From: Clostridia bacterium
GTDB lineage: Bacteria; Bacillota; Clostridia; Oscillospirales; CAG-382
DNA: 7,020 nucleotides
Reading direction: 5' to 3'
Assembly (NCBI GenBank): GCA_017397605.1
Contig: JAFQII010000136.1
Location: 1 to 7,020, forward strand
Shown here: positions 1-6,064 of the stretch, one piece after another
Layout of the letters: the number at the start of each line of letters is the position of its first letter
Numbering within the stretch: the stretch's first letter is position 1
Notes under the pieces: model-generated
Seen by the model: only the letters and a program-made list of their open reading frames with translations
What the model was told of the DNA's origin: nothing
The model's database searches: none
Program-made: the position numbers and the translations under genes

Positions 1-1187
1 ATGACGACCATATTGAAGTGTTTGGAAACATCGGAAAATTCAGCGAAGGTGTAACGGTTTATGTAGGCGGCAATGTAACAAAACTTCCCGACTATATATT
101 CTGTCCCATTAAATTCGAAACGTATAATATTGTCAAAGTGGTTTTTGAAGGCGATAAGCTCAAGACGATCGGACAGAGCGCATTTTATAAATGTACAACA
201 TTGAAAGAAACTGATAAAGCGAATACGTTTGTGATTCCTGATACTGTAGAAAGCATTGGGGACTACGCATTTTATGAATGTGCCGGAATTGCAAATCTGG
301 AATTGCCGCAAAAAAGCACATTGATTGGTTCTTATGCGTTTTACGGTTGTACCGGGTTGACCTCGATTTCTATCCCGGAAGGAGTTACGTTTATCGGGGA
401 TTACGCGTTTTACAATTGCACCTATGTGACAGAGTTGCGATATGATGTGGCGGCTAAGTTGTCGTCGATGTATGCGGAACGAATTTTTGGCAATATCGGT
501 AAATTCACAGACGGCGTTACGGTAACGTTCGGCGAGAATGTGGTCAGTGTGCCGAAGTATATGTTTGCAACATACGATGACGAAATCTACAATATCAAAA
601 ATGTTGTTCTTTACGGAACAGCACTTGAAAAAATAGGCGAAAAGGCTTTTTATAGTTGTGATTCTTTGGAAAGCGCAACATATATCGGCTGCTTGAAACT
701 GTGGAATACTGTTGACGTAGAATCCGGAAATGATCTGCTACTCCCGACGCTTTCAATGCAGTTTGTTCATGGCGTTGATGTCAGTGTTGTATGTCAAGAA
801 GCAACGTGTGAGCAGGAAGGGTATATCATAAAGATTTGCAATGGATGTGGCACATTGATTGAGGACAAGAGCATTCCAAAACTTGGGCATCAATTTGACG
901 ACGGAGACACGTGCGCTTTATGCGGAAAAGCCAAGTCGGATATCATTGTGTACGGCGATGCGAATGATGACGGAAGGATCAACAGTTCGGACATTACGAG
1001 ACTGCTTCGTTATCTTGCCAACCGCGATCCGATGACGGGCGAGTCCTCGGTTGTGATCGGTTACGGCGCGGATTGCAACGGCGACGGAAAGATCAGCAGC
1101 ACAGACGTGACAAGATTGCTTCGTTATCTTGCCAACCGCGACCCCATGACAGGTGAGTCCTCGATCGTTCTCGGTCCGACAAACTAA
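1..1187 (+). CDS. BspA-type leucine-rich-repeat surface protein with C-terminal type I dockerin (5' end missing)
   Basis: The gene is cut by the left edge: the frame is open from nucleotide 3 and codes for residues before the GTG at 18, so that GTG is not the start; 394 residues are visible. The first ~220 residues are LRR_5/BspA-type repeats built on 'IG..AFY.C..L' and 'IP..V..IG..AF' patterns, a family of extracellular, protein- or glycan-binding repeats. At about 780-930 follows a Cys-rich module (ATCEQEGY, CNGCG, IPKLGH, CALCG) seen in many secreted clostridial proteins. From about 951 to 1160 lies a type I dockerin with two EF-hand-like calcium loops (DANDDGRINSSD and DCNGDGKISSTD), each followed by a helix TRLLRYLANRD. 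The protein is therefore probably secreted and attached to a cohesin. No catalytic domain is visible; one could lie upstream. The LRR part is much more AT-rich than the rest of the window. An intrinsic terminator follows the TAA stop. Confidence 0.9.
   Translation, partial: DDHIEVFGNIGKFSEGVTVYVGGNVTKLPDYIFCPIKFETYNIVKVVFEGDKLKTIGQSAFYKCTTLKETDKANTFVIPDTVESIGDYAFYECAGIANLELPQKSTLIGSYAFYGCTGLTSISIPEGVTFIGDYAFYNCTYVTELRYDVAAKLSSMYAERIFGNIGKFTDGVTVTFGENVVSVPKYMFATYDDEIYNIKNVVLYGTALEKIGEKAFYSCDSLESATYIGCLKLWNTVDVESGNDLLLPTLSMQFVHGVDVSVVCQEATCEQEGYIIKICNGCGTLIEDKSIPKLGHQFDDGDTCALCGKAKSDIIVYGDANDDGRINSSDITRLLRYLANRDPMTGESSVVIGYGADCNGDGKISSTDVTRLLRYLANRDPMTGESSIVLGPTN
18..671 (+). repeat. Long-period internal duplication in the LRR region (copies at 18-206 and 483-671)
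   Basis: Two 63-residue blocks, both starting '(V/I)FGNIGKF' and ending at an 'AFY.C..L' repeat, align without gaps at an offset of 465 nt (155 residues). By hand count 32 of 63 residues are identical. The first copy begins near the window edge, so more copies may lie upstream. This is a higher-order unit laid over the ordinary 20-25 residue LRR period. Confidence 0.75.
1003..1141 (+). repeat. Exact 25-nt direct repeat joining the two dockerin halves (1003-1027 and 1117-1141)
   Basis: The two calcium-loop/helix segments of the dockerin share an identical 25-nt stretch coding for LLRYLANRD, offset by 114 nt (38 residues). The protein identity runs on through RDPMTGESS, with synonymous differences in that part (for example GATCCG versus GACCCC). 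Dockerins are duplicated by nature, but identity at the DNA level points to recent duplication or gene conversion between the halves. Confidence 0.8.
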
Positions 1188-1196
1188 CATGATACG

Positions 1197-1226
1197 AAAA
1201 CGGCATCCGTCGGGTGCCGTTTTTTC
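1197..1226 (+). terminator. Intrinsic terminator after the LRR-dockerin gene
   Basis: A perfect 12-bp stem containing one G-T pair is formed by AAAACGGCATCC (1197-1208) and GGGTGCCGTTTT (1212-1223), with a 3-nt loop GTC. The 3' arm runs into six T residues (1220-1225). It lies 10 nt past the TAA stop. The preceding A-run could let it work in both directions, although the next gene points the same way. Confidence 0.9.
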
Positions 1227-1228
1227 TA

Positions 1229-1257
1229 TTGACTTTATATACATTTTTGTTTATAAT
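1229..1257 (+). promoter_or_regulatory. Sigma-A-type promoter of the secreted dockerin gene
   Basis: TTGACT (-35, 1229-1234) and a perfect TATAAT (-10, 1252-1257) are separated by 17 bp in an AT-rich stretch directly after the terminator. Transcription would start near 1264, giving a leader of about 38 nt to the start at 1302. This makes an initiation codon at 1269 unlikely, since it would leave no room for a ribosome binding site. Confidence 0.85.
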
Positions 1258-1289
1258 GGAAATATCAAATGCCCTACGGGGCAGAAAGC

Positions 1290-1294
1290 GAGGA
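1290..1294 (+). promoter_or_regulatory. Ribosome binding site that fixes the start at 1302
   Basis: GAGGA lies 7 nt before the ATG at 1302. The upstream in-frame ATG at 1269 has no purine-rich site before it. Starting at 1302 also puts the Arg-Arg and hydrophobic core of the signal peptide right at the N-terminus. Confidence 0.75.
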
Positions 1295-1301
1295 CGGTGT
1301 G

Positions 1302-2423
1302 ATGAGACGCATCTTCTGGGCGGTTTTTGAATGTTTTTTGGCGGTGTGCCTTGCGGTTTCGTTACTGCCGGTGACAGTGATGGAAACAAACGCGGCAACT
1401 TATTTTGACGAGGGCGATCTGGGCGTAATCAAGTGCACCATTCTTTCCGACGCATCGCGCGCATCGTACGTCGACCGTATGATGAAATATCACATTCTTT
1501 CCGAAAAGGACAATTACCGTGTGGCGCGCAACCTGCAAAACGGCGACAGCGTCGTGTTCTTCTTTGACGGATGCTCCGACAACGTGGACGATGCCAAATG
1601 GGGCGATTACAAAACGTACCGTCTGTCTGCGTATTGCGCGGTCGTACAGTTGAAAAACGGTGTTCCGACGATTGTATTTGAGTCGGAAAACTGCTCGACC
1701 ATTCCCGACAATCCGCGCAATCCCGCCACCAACGAGGGCACGCCCGTTCCGACGGTATTGGACGGCGTATACAATATTTTGTCGACCAATCACGGCGGCA
1801 GATACGCGGCACTGCGCATTCAGGACAACAGCGGAAGTGTGCCCGTCATGCGTTGCACGGCGACGGAAAACTACGTCAGCACCTCGAGCGCAATCAACAT
1901 CCATGCGCGCAGTCAATTCAGAAACGCGCCGACGGACGGCATTACGCCGACCTCATACAGCTCGGCGGGTTGCTTTAACGTAGGGCGCGTGAGCGACGGC
2001 TGGGCGGAGTACAACGCGTTTATCAACGCGGTGCTGGGCATTCCCAAAGCGCTCACGGGCAGTTCGAGCACCAAATGCGAGCAGTGGATCGATCACGGGT
2101 TGGTCATCGTGGACAGAGTCCATTACCGCGCACAGCTCGAGCAGATTTACGCCAAAAACGGCGAGCCTGCCGCAGACCTTGTCGCGCGCATGACGGAATA
2201 TACCGATCAAATCCTTGCGTCTCTTGTCAAACGCGGCGACGCCAACGAAAACGGCGAGATCGATGCGGGCGACTATATGATCGCCAAGCGCATCGTGCTG
2301 GGCACCTATACGCCGAGCGCATCGCAAAAGCAGAACGCTGACGCCGACGGAGACGGAACGGTCGGGCTTAACGACTATATGATGCTCAAACGCCACGTTT
2401 TGGGCACATATACGATAGAATAA
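1302..2423 (+). CDS. Secreted dockerin protein with L,D-transpeptidase-like (H...SSAGC) domain
   Basis: The product has 373 residues. Residues 1-31 look like a signal peptide: MRR, then a hydrophobic stretch, then a likely cleavage near TNA/A. The middle part (about 35-290) is not a standard carbohydrate-active domain that I recognise. It contains INIHAR (His201) and, 23 residues on, SYSSAGCFNVG (Cys224), the spacing and pattern of the catalytic His and Cys in YkuD/L,D-transpeptidase-type folds; these act on peptidoglycan, either cross-linking it or in related hydrolytic forms. Other recognisable stretches are FFFDGCSDN, CSTIPDNP and DGVYNI. The assignment to that fold is inference from the motif. 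Residues 312-373 form a type I dockerin with calcium loops DANENGEIDAGD and DADGDGTVGLND, each followed by a helix ending in VLGTY. The gene has its own promoter, separate from the LRR gene upstream, and no intrinsic terminator is visible after it. Confidence 0.85.
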   Translation: MRRIFWAVFECFLAVCLAVSLLPVTVMETNAATYFDEGDLGVIKCTILSDASRASYVDRMMKYHILSEKDNYRVARNLQNGDSVVFFFDGCSDNVDDAKWGDYKTYRLSAYCAVVQLKNGVPTIVFESENCSTIPDNPRNPATNEGTPVPTVLDGVYNILSTNHGGRYAALRIQDNSGSVPVMRCTATENYVSTSSAINIHARSQFRNAPTDGITPTSYSSAGCFNVGRVSDGWAEYNAFINAVLGIPKALTGSSSTKCEQWIDHGLVIVDRVHYRAQLEQIYAKNGEPAADLVARMTEYTDQILASLVKRGDANENGEIDAGDYMIAKRIVLGTYTPSASQKQNADADGDGTVGLNDYMMLKRHVLGTYTIE

Positions 2424-2426
2424 CGC

Positions 2427-2455
2427 TTGCATTTCCCGGCATTTTGTGCTACAAT
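2427..2455 (+). promoter_or_regulatory. Extended -10 promoter of the pepD operon
   Basis: TTGCAT (2427-2432) and TACAAT (2450-2455) are 17 bp apart, with TG at 2447-2448 giving an extended -10 (TGCTACAAT). The site starts 4 nt after the previous stop codon. Transcription would begin near 2462, about 26 nt before the pepD ATG, leaving just enough room for GAGGT at 2475-2479, 8 nt before that ATG. Confidence 0.75.
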
Positions 2456-2487
2456 GATGCTATCAAAAGAAAACGAGGTACAAGGTT

Positions 2488-3981
2488 ATGCCACGCGTGC
2501 TTGCCGACTATGAACCCAATCAGGTTTTGTATTATTTTGAACAGCTCTGCGCGATTCCGCACGGATCGGGCAACGTAAAAAAGGTTGCGGACTATCTTTG
2601 CTTTTTTGCAAAGCTGCACAACCTCACGTTTTACCGCGACGGCGCGGATAACGTGGTCATCCGCAAGGAGGCTTCGCCCGGATACGGACATCTGCCGACG
2701 GTTATTCTGCAGGGACACACGGATATGGTTTGCGCAAAGGTTCCCGAGTCGGCGCACGATTTTGAAAAAGACGGTCTGGAGCTGATTGTCGACGGCGATC
2801 TTCTGCACGCAAACGGCACGACGCTGGGCGGTGACAACGGCATTGCGGTCGCAATGGCGCTTGCGCTTTTGGCGGCGGACGACATCGACCATCCCAAGCT
2901 GGAGGTCGTGCTGACTTCCGACGAAGAAATCGGCTTGGTCGGCGCAAAGGCGCTGGATTACTCCAAGCTGAACGGCAAGTTCCTTATGAACCTTGACTCC
3001 GAGGCAGAAGGCATTTTGACCGTCTCCTGCGCAGGCGGCTCGATGACGACGGTGACACTGCCGTTTGTGCGCGAGCATGCGGAAGGCAATGTGTACACCG
3101 TGCGCATTCACGGGCTGACGGGCGGACATTCGGGCGCGGAAATTCACAAGGGACGCGCCAACGCGGCGGTTCTGGCAGGGGAATTTCTTGCCGAGTGCGG
3201 TGCAAAGGTCGTTTGTGCCGAGGGCGGCTGTGCCGACAACGCGATTATGACGGAGTGCATCCTGACCGTTTGCGGCAGTGACGTCGAAACGGCGGCGAGC
3301 GTTTGCGAAACGCGTTTTGCAGAGCGTTATCCCGAAGAAAACATCAAAGTTACCTGCACGCCGACGGGCGAAACGGGCGCGGAGGCTGCAACCGCCGACC
3401 TGGGCGGTTATCTGCGCAAAGCGCCTTACGGCATTCAAGCGATGAGCAAGGAGATCGACGGCTTGGTGCAGACGTCTCTGAATGTCGGCATCCTGCGCAC
3501 CGAGGGCGACGCGTTTGTCCTGACGTATTCCGTGCGCAGTTCTGTTGAAAGCGAAAAGAACGCGCTCAACGCGTCGGTCAAGGAAATCGCGCGCTCCTTT
3601 GGCGGAGACGCGGTGACGGAAGGCGAGTACCCCGCCTGGGAGTACCGCAAAAACTCTCCTCTGCGCGACTTGATGACTTCTGTGTACGAGAGCATGTACG
3701 GCAAGCAGATGAAGGTCGAGGCGATCCATGCGGGCTTGGAATGCGGCTTGTTTGCAGGCGGCATTGCCGATCTGGACGCGGTTTCGTTCGGCCCCGACAT
3801 GCAGGATATCCACACCCCGAGAGAAGCGATCTCGATCGAGTCGATCGGACGTACGTGGTCGTACCTTCTGGCGGTGCTTGCGGCGATGAAAGAGCATGAG
3901 CTGACGGTTGTTCCTGCCGAAACGGCAGAGCCCGCAAAAGAAAAGAAAGGGCTGTTCGGTTTATGGAAGCGTCGCAAGTGA
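2488..3981 (+). CDS. pepD: Aminoacyl-histidine dipeptidase (Xaa-His dipeptidase, M20C)
   Basis: This is a cytosolic two-metal peptidase that cleaves Xaa-His and other dipeptides, recycling amino acids. Its 497 residues compare with about 485 in E. coli PepD. The M20 signature is complete: QGHTDMV (His77, Asp79), LGGDNGIA (bridging Asp116), SDEEIG (general base Glu146 and metal ligand Glu147), NLDSE (Asp170), HAGLECG (His414) and GPDMQDIHTPRE (His442, equivalent to the C-terminal metal-binding His of the family). The lid/dimerisation domain (about 185-390) contains GLTGGHSG. The start is supported by GAGGT 8 nt upstream. An unusual basic tail (PAKEKKGLFGLWKRRK) extends past the usual family end and overlaps the start of rsmI. 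It is the first gene of a three-gene operon. Confidence 0.95.
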   Translation: MPRVLADYEPNQVLYYFEQLCAIPHGSGNVKKVADYLCFFAKLHNLTFYRDGADNVVIRKEASPGYGHLPTVILQGHTDMVCAKVPESAHDFEKDGLELIVDGDLLHANGTTLGGDNGIAVAMALALLAADDIDHPKLEVVLTSDEEIGLVGAKALDYSKLNGKFLMNLDSEAEGILTVSCAGGSMTTVTLPFVREHAEGNVYTVRIHGLTGGHSGAEIHKGRANAAVLAGEFLAECGAKVVCAEGGCADNAIMTECILTVCGSDVETAASVCETRFAERYPEENIKVTCTPTGETGAEAATADLGGYLRKAPYGIQAMSKEIDGLVQTSLNVGILRTEGDAFVLTYSVRSSVESEKNALNASVKEIARSFGGDAVTEGEYPAWEYRKNSPLRDLMTSVYESMYGKQMKVEAIHAGLECGLFAGGIADLDAVSFGPDMQDIHTPREAISIESIGRTWSYLLAVLAAMKEHELTVVPAETAEPAKEKKGLFGLWKRRK

Positions 3982-4829
3982 TCGGCAGGCTGTATGTCGT
4001 CGGTACGCCGATCGGCAACCTGGGTGACATGAGTCCGCGCGCAGTCGAGACGTTGCAAAGTGTCGATCTGATCGCGGCGGAGGACACGCGCACGGCGGCG
4101 TCGCTTTTGGAAAAATTCGGTATCACGGGGGCAAAGATCGTCCCCAATCATAAGTTTAACGAGCAAGCGGCGGCAGACGGCTTTGTGCGCAATCTGCTCG
4201 CAGGCAAGAACCTCGCGTTGGTCACCGATGCGGGCATGCCCTGCATCTCCGACCCCGGCTATCTGTTGGTCGAAGCGGCGGTGGCGGCAGGCGTTTCGGT
4301 CACGGTCGTGCCGGGCGCGTGCGCGGCGGTTTCTGCGGTGGCGGTATCGGGCTTTAACGCGCTGTCGTTTGCATTTTACGGCTTTTTGCCGCGATCGGCG
4401 GGGGATATCCGCAAGGTGCTTCGCCGTATCGAAAAGGAGTACTCGCCGCTTTCGGTGTTTTATGAGTCGCCCAACCGCATCGTCGACACGGTGGAGTTGG
4501 TTGCGGAGGTGCTTTCGGGCTGTCAACTTTGCGTGTGCAACGATCTGACCAAGCTGTACGAGCGCATTTACCGCGGAACGCCCGCAGAGGTGCTCGCGGA
4601 GCTGAAAGCCAACCCCAACGCGGCAAAGGGCGAATACGTCTTGATCATTTACCGCGAGAAAACGGAAGAACCGAGCGAAGAACGCCTCTCGTACGAAGCG
4701 ATGCTGGTCGACTGTATGGTCAAAAACGGCATCTCTTCCAAAGAAGCCGTCTCTCTGCTGGCATCTTCCAAAGCTGCACCCAAGCGCGAGCTTTACGACG
4801 CGGCGGTGCGATTGAAGGAGATTTTATAA
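3963..4829 (+). CDS. rsmI: 16S rRNA (cytidine-1402-2'-O)-methyltransferase
   Basis: RsmI uses S-adenosylmethionine to methylate the 2'-OH of C1402 in the decoding centre of 16S rRNA. The 288 residues match the family length (about 286 in E. coli). Family motifs are in order: YVVGTPIGNLGD (11-22), AEDTR (39-43), NHKFNE (62-67), LVTDAGMPCISDPG (86-99), VPGACAAVSA (about 115), FYGFLPR, FYESPNRI, NDLTKLYERIYRGT and KGEYVLII. A C-terminal helical part (SSKEAVSLLA) fits the small RsmI helix-turn-helix domain. The ATG at 3963 lies inside pepD (19-nt overlap) with AAAGGG 11 nt before it. A GTG at 3978, which would give a GTGA overlap with the pepD stop, is an alternative start and would leave the protein beginning right before IGRLYVVGTP. 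Either way it is probably translated by coupling to pepD. Confidence 0.96.
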   Translation: MEASQVIGRLYVVGTPIGNLGDMSPRAVETLQSVDLIAAEDTRTAASLLEKFGITGAKIVPNHKFNEQAAADGFVRNLLAGKNLALVTDAGMPCISDPGYLLVEAAVAAGVSVTVVPGACAAVSAVAVSGFNALSFAFYGFLPRSAGDIRKVLRRIEKEYSPLSVFYESPNRIVDTVELVAEVLSGCQLCVCNDLTKLYERIYRGTPAEVLAELKANPNAAKGEYVLIIYREKTEEPSEERLSYEAMLVDCMVKNGISSKEAVSLLASSKAAPKRELYDAAVRLKEIL

Positions 4830-4830
4830 C

Positions 4831-5853
4831 ATGGAACATATCTTACATCAGTTTTTGCCCAATGCTTCCGCGGACACGTTGGTTCCGCTCGGAGAGGGTT
4901 TGATCAACACGACTTATGCGGTGACGGACGCGGACGGAAAGCGCTACGTTTTGCAAAAGATCAACACGGCGGTGTTTCCCGATCCTGCCGCGGTTATGCG
5001 TAATACGGTCTGCGTGACGGACTGGATGCGCGACCGTCTGCGCGCGGAAGGTGTGACCGACGAACGCAAGGTGCTTTCGTTTGTGCCCTGCGTGAGCGGC
5101 GGCTATCTCTACGGCGATTGGCGCTGCAGTAAGATGATCGAGGGCGCGTCGGCGTACGTCTCGGCAAACGAGCCCGAGATGCTGTACGCGTCGGGCAAGG
5201 GGTACGGCGAGTTTCAGCGCTTGCTGGACGGATACCCCGCACACACGTTGGCAGAAGTCCTGCCCGATTTTCACAATACCAAAAAGCGCTTTGCGGCCTT
5301 TTTGGAGGCGGTCGAAAAAGATGTTGCGGGCAGAGCGCACGAAGTAGAGCGCGAGATCACGTATCTGCGCGCGCACGAAGAGCTTGCAGGCAGTATCGTC
5401 GGCATGCTGGAACGCGGGGAACTGCCCCTGCGCGTGACGCACAACGACACCAAGCTGTCCAACGTGATGCTGGATGACCAAACGGGCGAGGCGGTCTGCG
5501 TGATTGACCTTGACACGGTCATGCCGGGTACGGTGCTGTACGACTTCGGCGACGCGATCCGAAGCGGTGCGGCTTCTGCCGCGGAGGACGAGCCCAAGCT
5601 CGACAGAATGAACTTTATGCCTGCGTACTGCGAAGCGTTTAAAGAGGGATTCCTCGCGGCCTGCGGCGGCATTCTCCTGCCTGCCGAGCGCGACAATCTG
5701 ATGCTCGGCGCACGCGTGATCATCTTTGAGCAGGCGATGCGGTTCTTGACCGATTACTTAAACGGCGACACCTACTACAAGACGCTGTTCCCCGGTCACA
5801 ACCTCGTCCGCGCACGCACGCAGATCAGGCTGTTTAGCCAGATACCGGAATAG
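4831..5853 (+). CDS. nahK: N-acetylhexosamine 1-kinase-like phosphotransferase
   Basis: This is an APH/choline-kinase fold sugar kinase. By memory comparison it follows Bifidobacterium NahK (LnpB) along most of its length: GEGLINTTY (21-29, nucleotide loop), YVLQKINTAVFPD, VMRN, DFHNTKKRF, LPLRVTHNDTKLSNV, VIDLDTVMPGTVLYDFGD, AMRFLTDYLNGDTYY and HNLVRARTQI. Asp206 and Asn211 form the Brenner HNDxxxxN catalytic signature, and Asp226/Asp228 supply the metal site. NahK phosphorylates GlcNAc/GalNAc at C1 (EC 2.7.1.162) in the lacto-N-biose/galacto-N-biose salvage route. The exact sugar here is inferred. At 340 residues it is shorter than the roughly 359 of the bifidobacterial enzyme, ending soon after RTQI-like residues. 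GAAGGAG 10 nt before the ATG and a 1-nt gap after rsmI show cotranscription. Its TAG stop lies 1 nt from the hairpin array. Confidence 0.85.
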   Translation: MEHILHQFLPNASADTLVPLGEGLINTTYAVTDADGKRYVLQKINTAVFPDPAAVMRNTVCVTDWMRDRLRAEGVTDERKVLSFVPCVSGGYLYGDWRCSKMIEGASAYVSANEPEMLYASGKGYGEFQRLLDGYPAHTLAEVLPDFHNTKKRFAAFLEAVEKDVAGRAHEVEREITYLRAHEELAGSIVGMLERGELPLRVTHNDTKLSNVMLDDQTGEAVCVIDLDTVMPGTVLYDFGDAIRSGAASAAEDEPKLDRMNFMPAYCEAFKEGFLAACGGILLPAERDNLMLGARVIIFEQAMRFLTDYLNGDTYYKTLFPGHNLVRARTQIRLFSQIPE

Positions 5854-5854
5854 G

Positions 5855-5978
5855 GCTCCCGTTGGTCGCAGTGATATGCTCCCGTTGGTCGCAGTGATAT
5901 GCTCCCTTCGGTCGCGTGATATTGCTTTGCAGTGATATTCGCCTTCGGCGAGTGATATTTTCGCTTGCGCGAAAGTGA
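5855..5978 (+). repeat. Array of small hairpins separated by the heptamer GTGATAT
   Basis: GTGATAT occurs at 5871-5877, 5894-5900, 5916-5922, 5932-5938 and 5952-5958, with a partial GTGA at 5975-5978. Units 1 and 2 (5855-5877, 5878-5900) are an exact 23-nt tandem duplicate: GCTCCCGTTGGTCGCA followed by the heptamer. Unit 3 (5901-5922) is a 22-nt variant with TTC in the loop position. The later units have unrelated but self-complementary inserts: TGC-TTT-GCA (5923-5931), TCGCC-TTC-GGCGA (5939-5951) and TTTCGC-TTGC-GCGAAA (5959-5974). Units 1-3 pair only partly (GC and CC against GG and GC, with a 2x2 mismatch). The array begins 1 nt after the nahK stop. Nothing suggests that it codes for protein, because the 16-, 20-, 22- and 23-nt periods break any reading frame. 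Confidence 0.85.
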
Positions 5979-5983
5979 AGGAA

Positions 5984-6003
5984 ACAATTTGCAAGCAAAT
6001 TGT
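5984..6003. repeat. Perfect palindrome, 9-bp arms, AT-rich
   Basis: ACAATTTGC (5984-5992) and GCAAATTGT (5995-6003) are perfectly complementary around AA. A 4-nt loop (CAAG) with 8-bp arms is the more realistic fold. It lies 5 nt beyond the last partial heptamer of the array. No T-run follows closely. Confidence 0.75.
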
Positions 6004-6016
6004 AATTTGTTATATT
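5989..6016 (+). promoter_or_regulatory. Possible promoter for the esterase gene
   Basis: TTGCAA (5989-5994) and TATATT (6011-6016) are 16 bp apart in the most AT-rich part of the intergenic region. The -35 would sit inside the palindrome at 5984-6003. If real, the leader to 6140 would be about 115 nt and would contain the three downstream hairpins. The match is weak, and read-through from nahK is equally possible. Confidence 0.3.
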
Positions 6017-6022
6017 TATCCC

Positions 6023-6042
6023 CCGAAAGCGATAGCTTTCGG
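6023..6042. repeat. Perfect hairpin, 8-bp stem, loop GATA
   Basis: CCGAAAGC (6023-6030) pairs with GCTTTCGG (6035-6042) around GATA. The first T-rich stretch (TTTTCTTTT, 6050-6058) starts 7 nt after the stem, which is too far for a typical intrinsic terminator, although some termination cannot be excluded. Confidence 0.75.
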
Positions 6043-6064
6043 CAATGGATTTTCTTTTGGAATT

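Noticed and set aside
18..20. GTG at 18 as start codon of the LRR gene
   Set aside because: The frame continues to the window edge with residues DDHIE before it, and the internal repeat copy shows that this position lies within a repeat, not at an N-terminus.
1269..1301. ATG at 1269 as start of the secreted dockerin protein
   Set aside because: It would lie about 5 nt from the predicted transcription start with no ribosome binding site, and would put 11 polar residues before the signal peptide. The ATG at 1302 has GAGGA 7 nt upstream.
2449..3897. Minus-strand open frame of 482 codons opposite pepD
   Set aside because: pepD on the + strand has all M20C motifs. The antisense frame is a by-product of codon bias, with no recognisable domain or ribosome binding site.
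5855..5978. Possible CRISPR array (regular short repeats with variable inserts)
   Set aside because: The constant part is only 7 nt, the inserts are 9-16 nt and self-complementary, and there are no cas genes in the window. Repeat and spacer sizes do not fit any CRISPR type.
5758..5994. Short minus-strand peptides reading through the repeats (such as ITATNGS and YHCDQRE)
   Set aside because: The same DNA repeat is read in different frames because the 22- and 23-nt periods are not multiples of three. This shows the array is not under coding constraint.
6023..6058. Intrinsic terminator for the pepD-rsmI-nahK operon
   Set aside because: The 8-bp stem is followed by T-rich sequence only after a 7-nt gap, and the T-run is interrupted by C. 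Weak termination is possible but cannot be supported.
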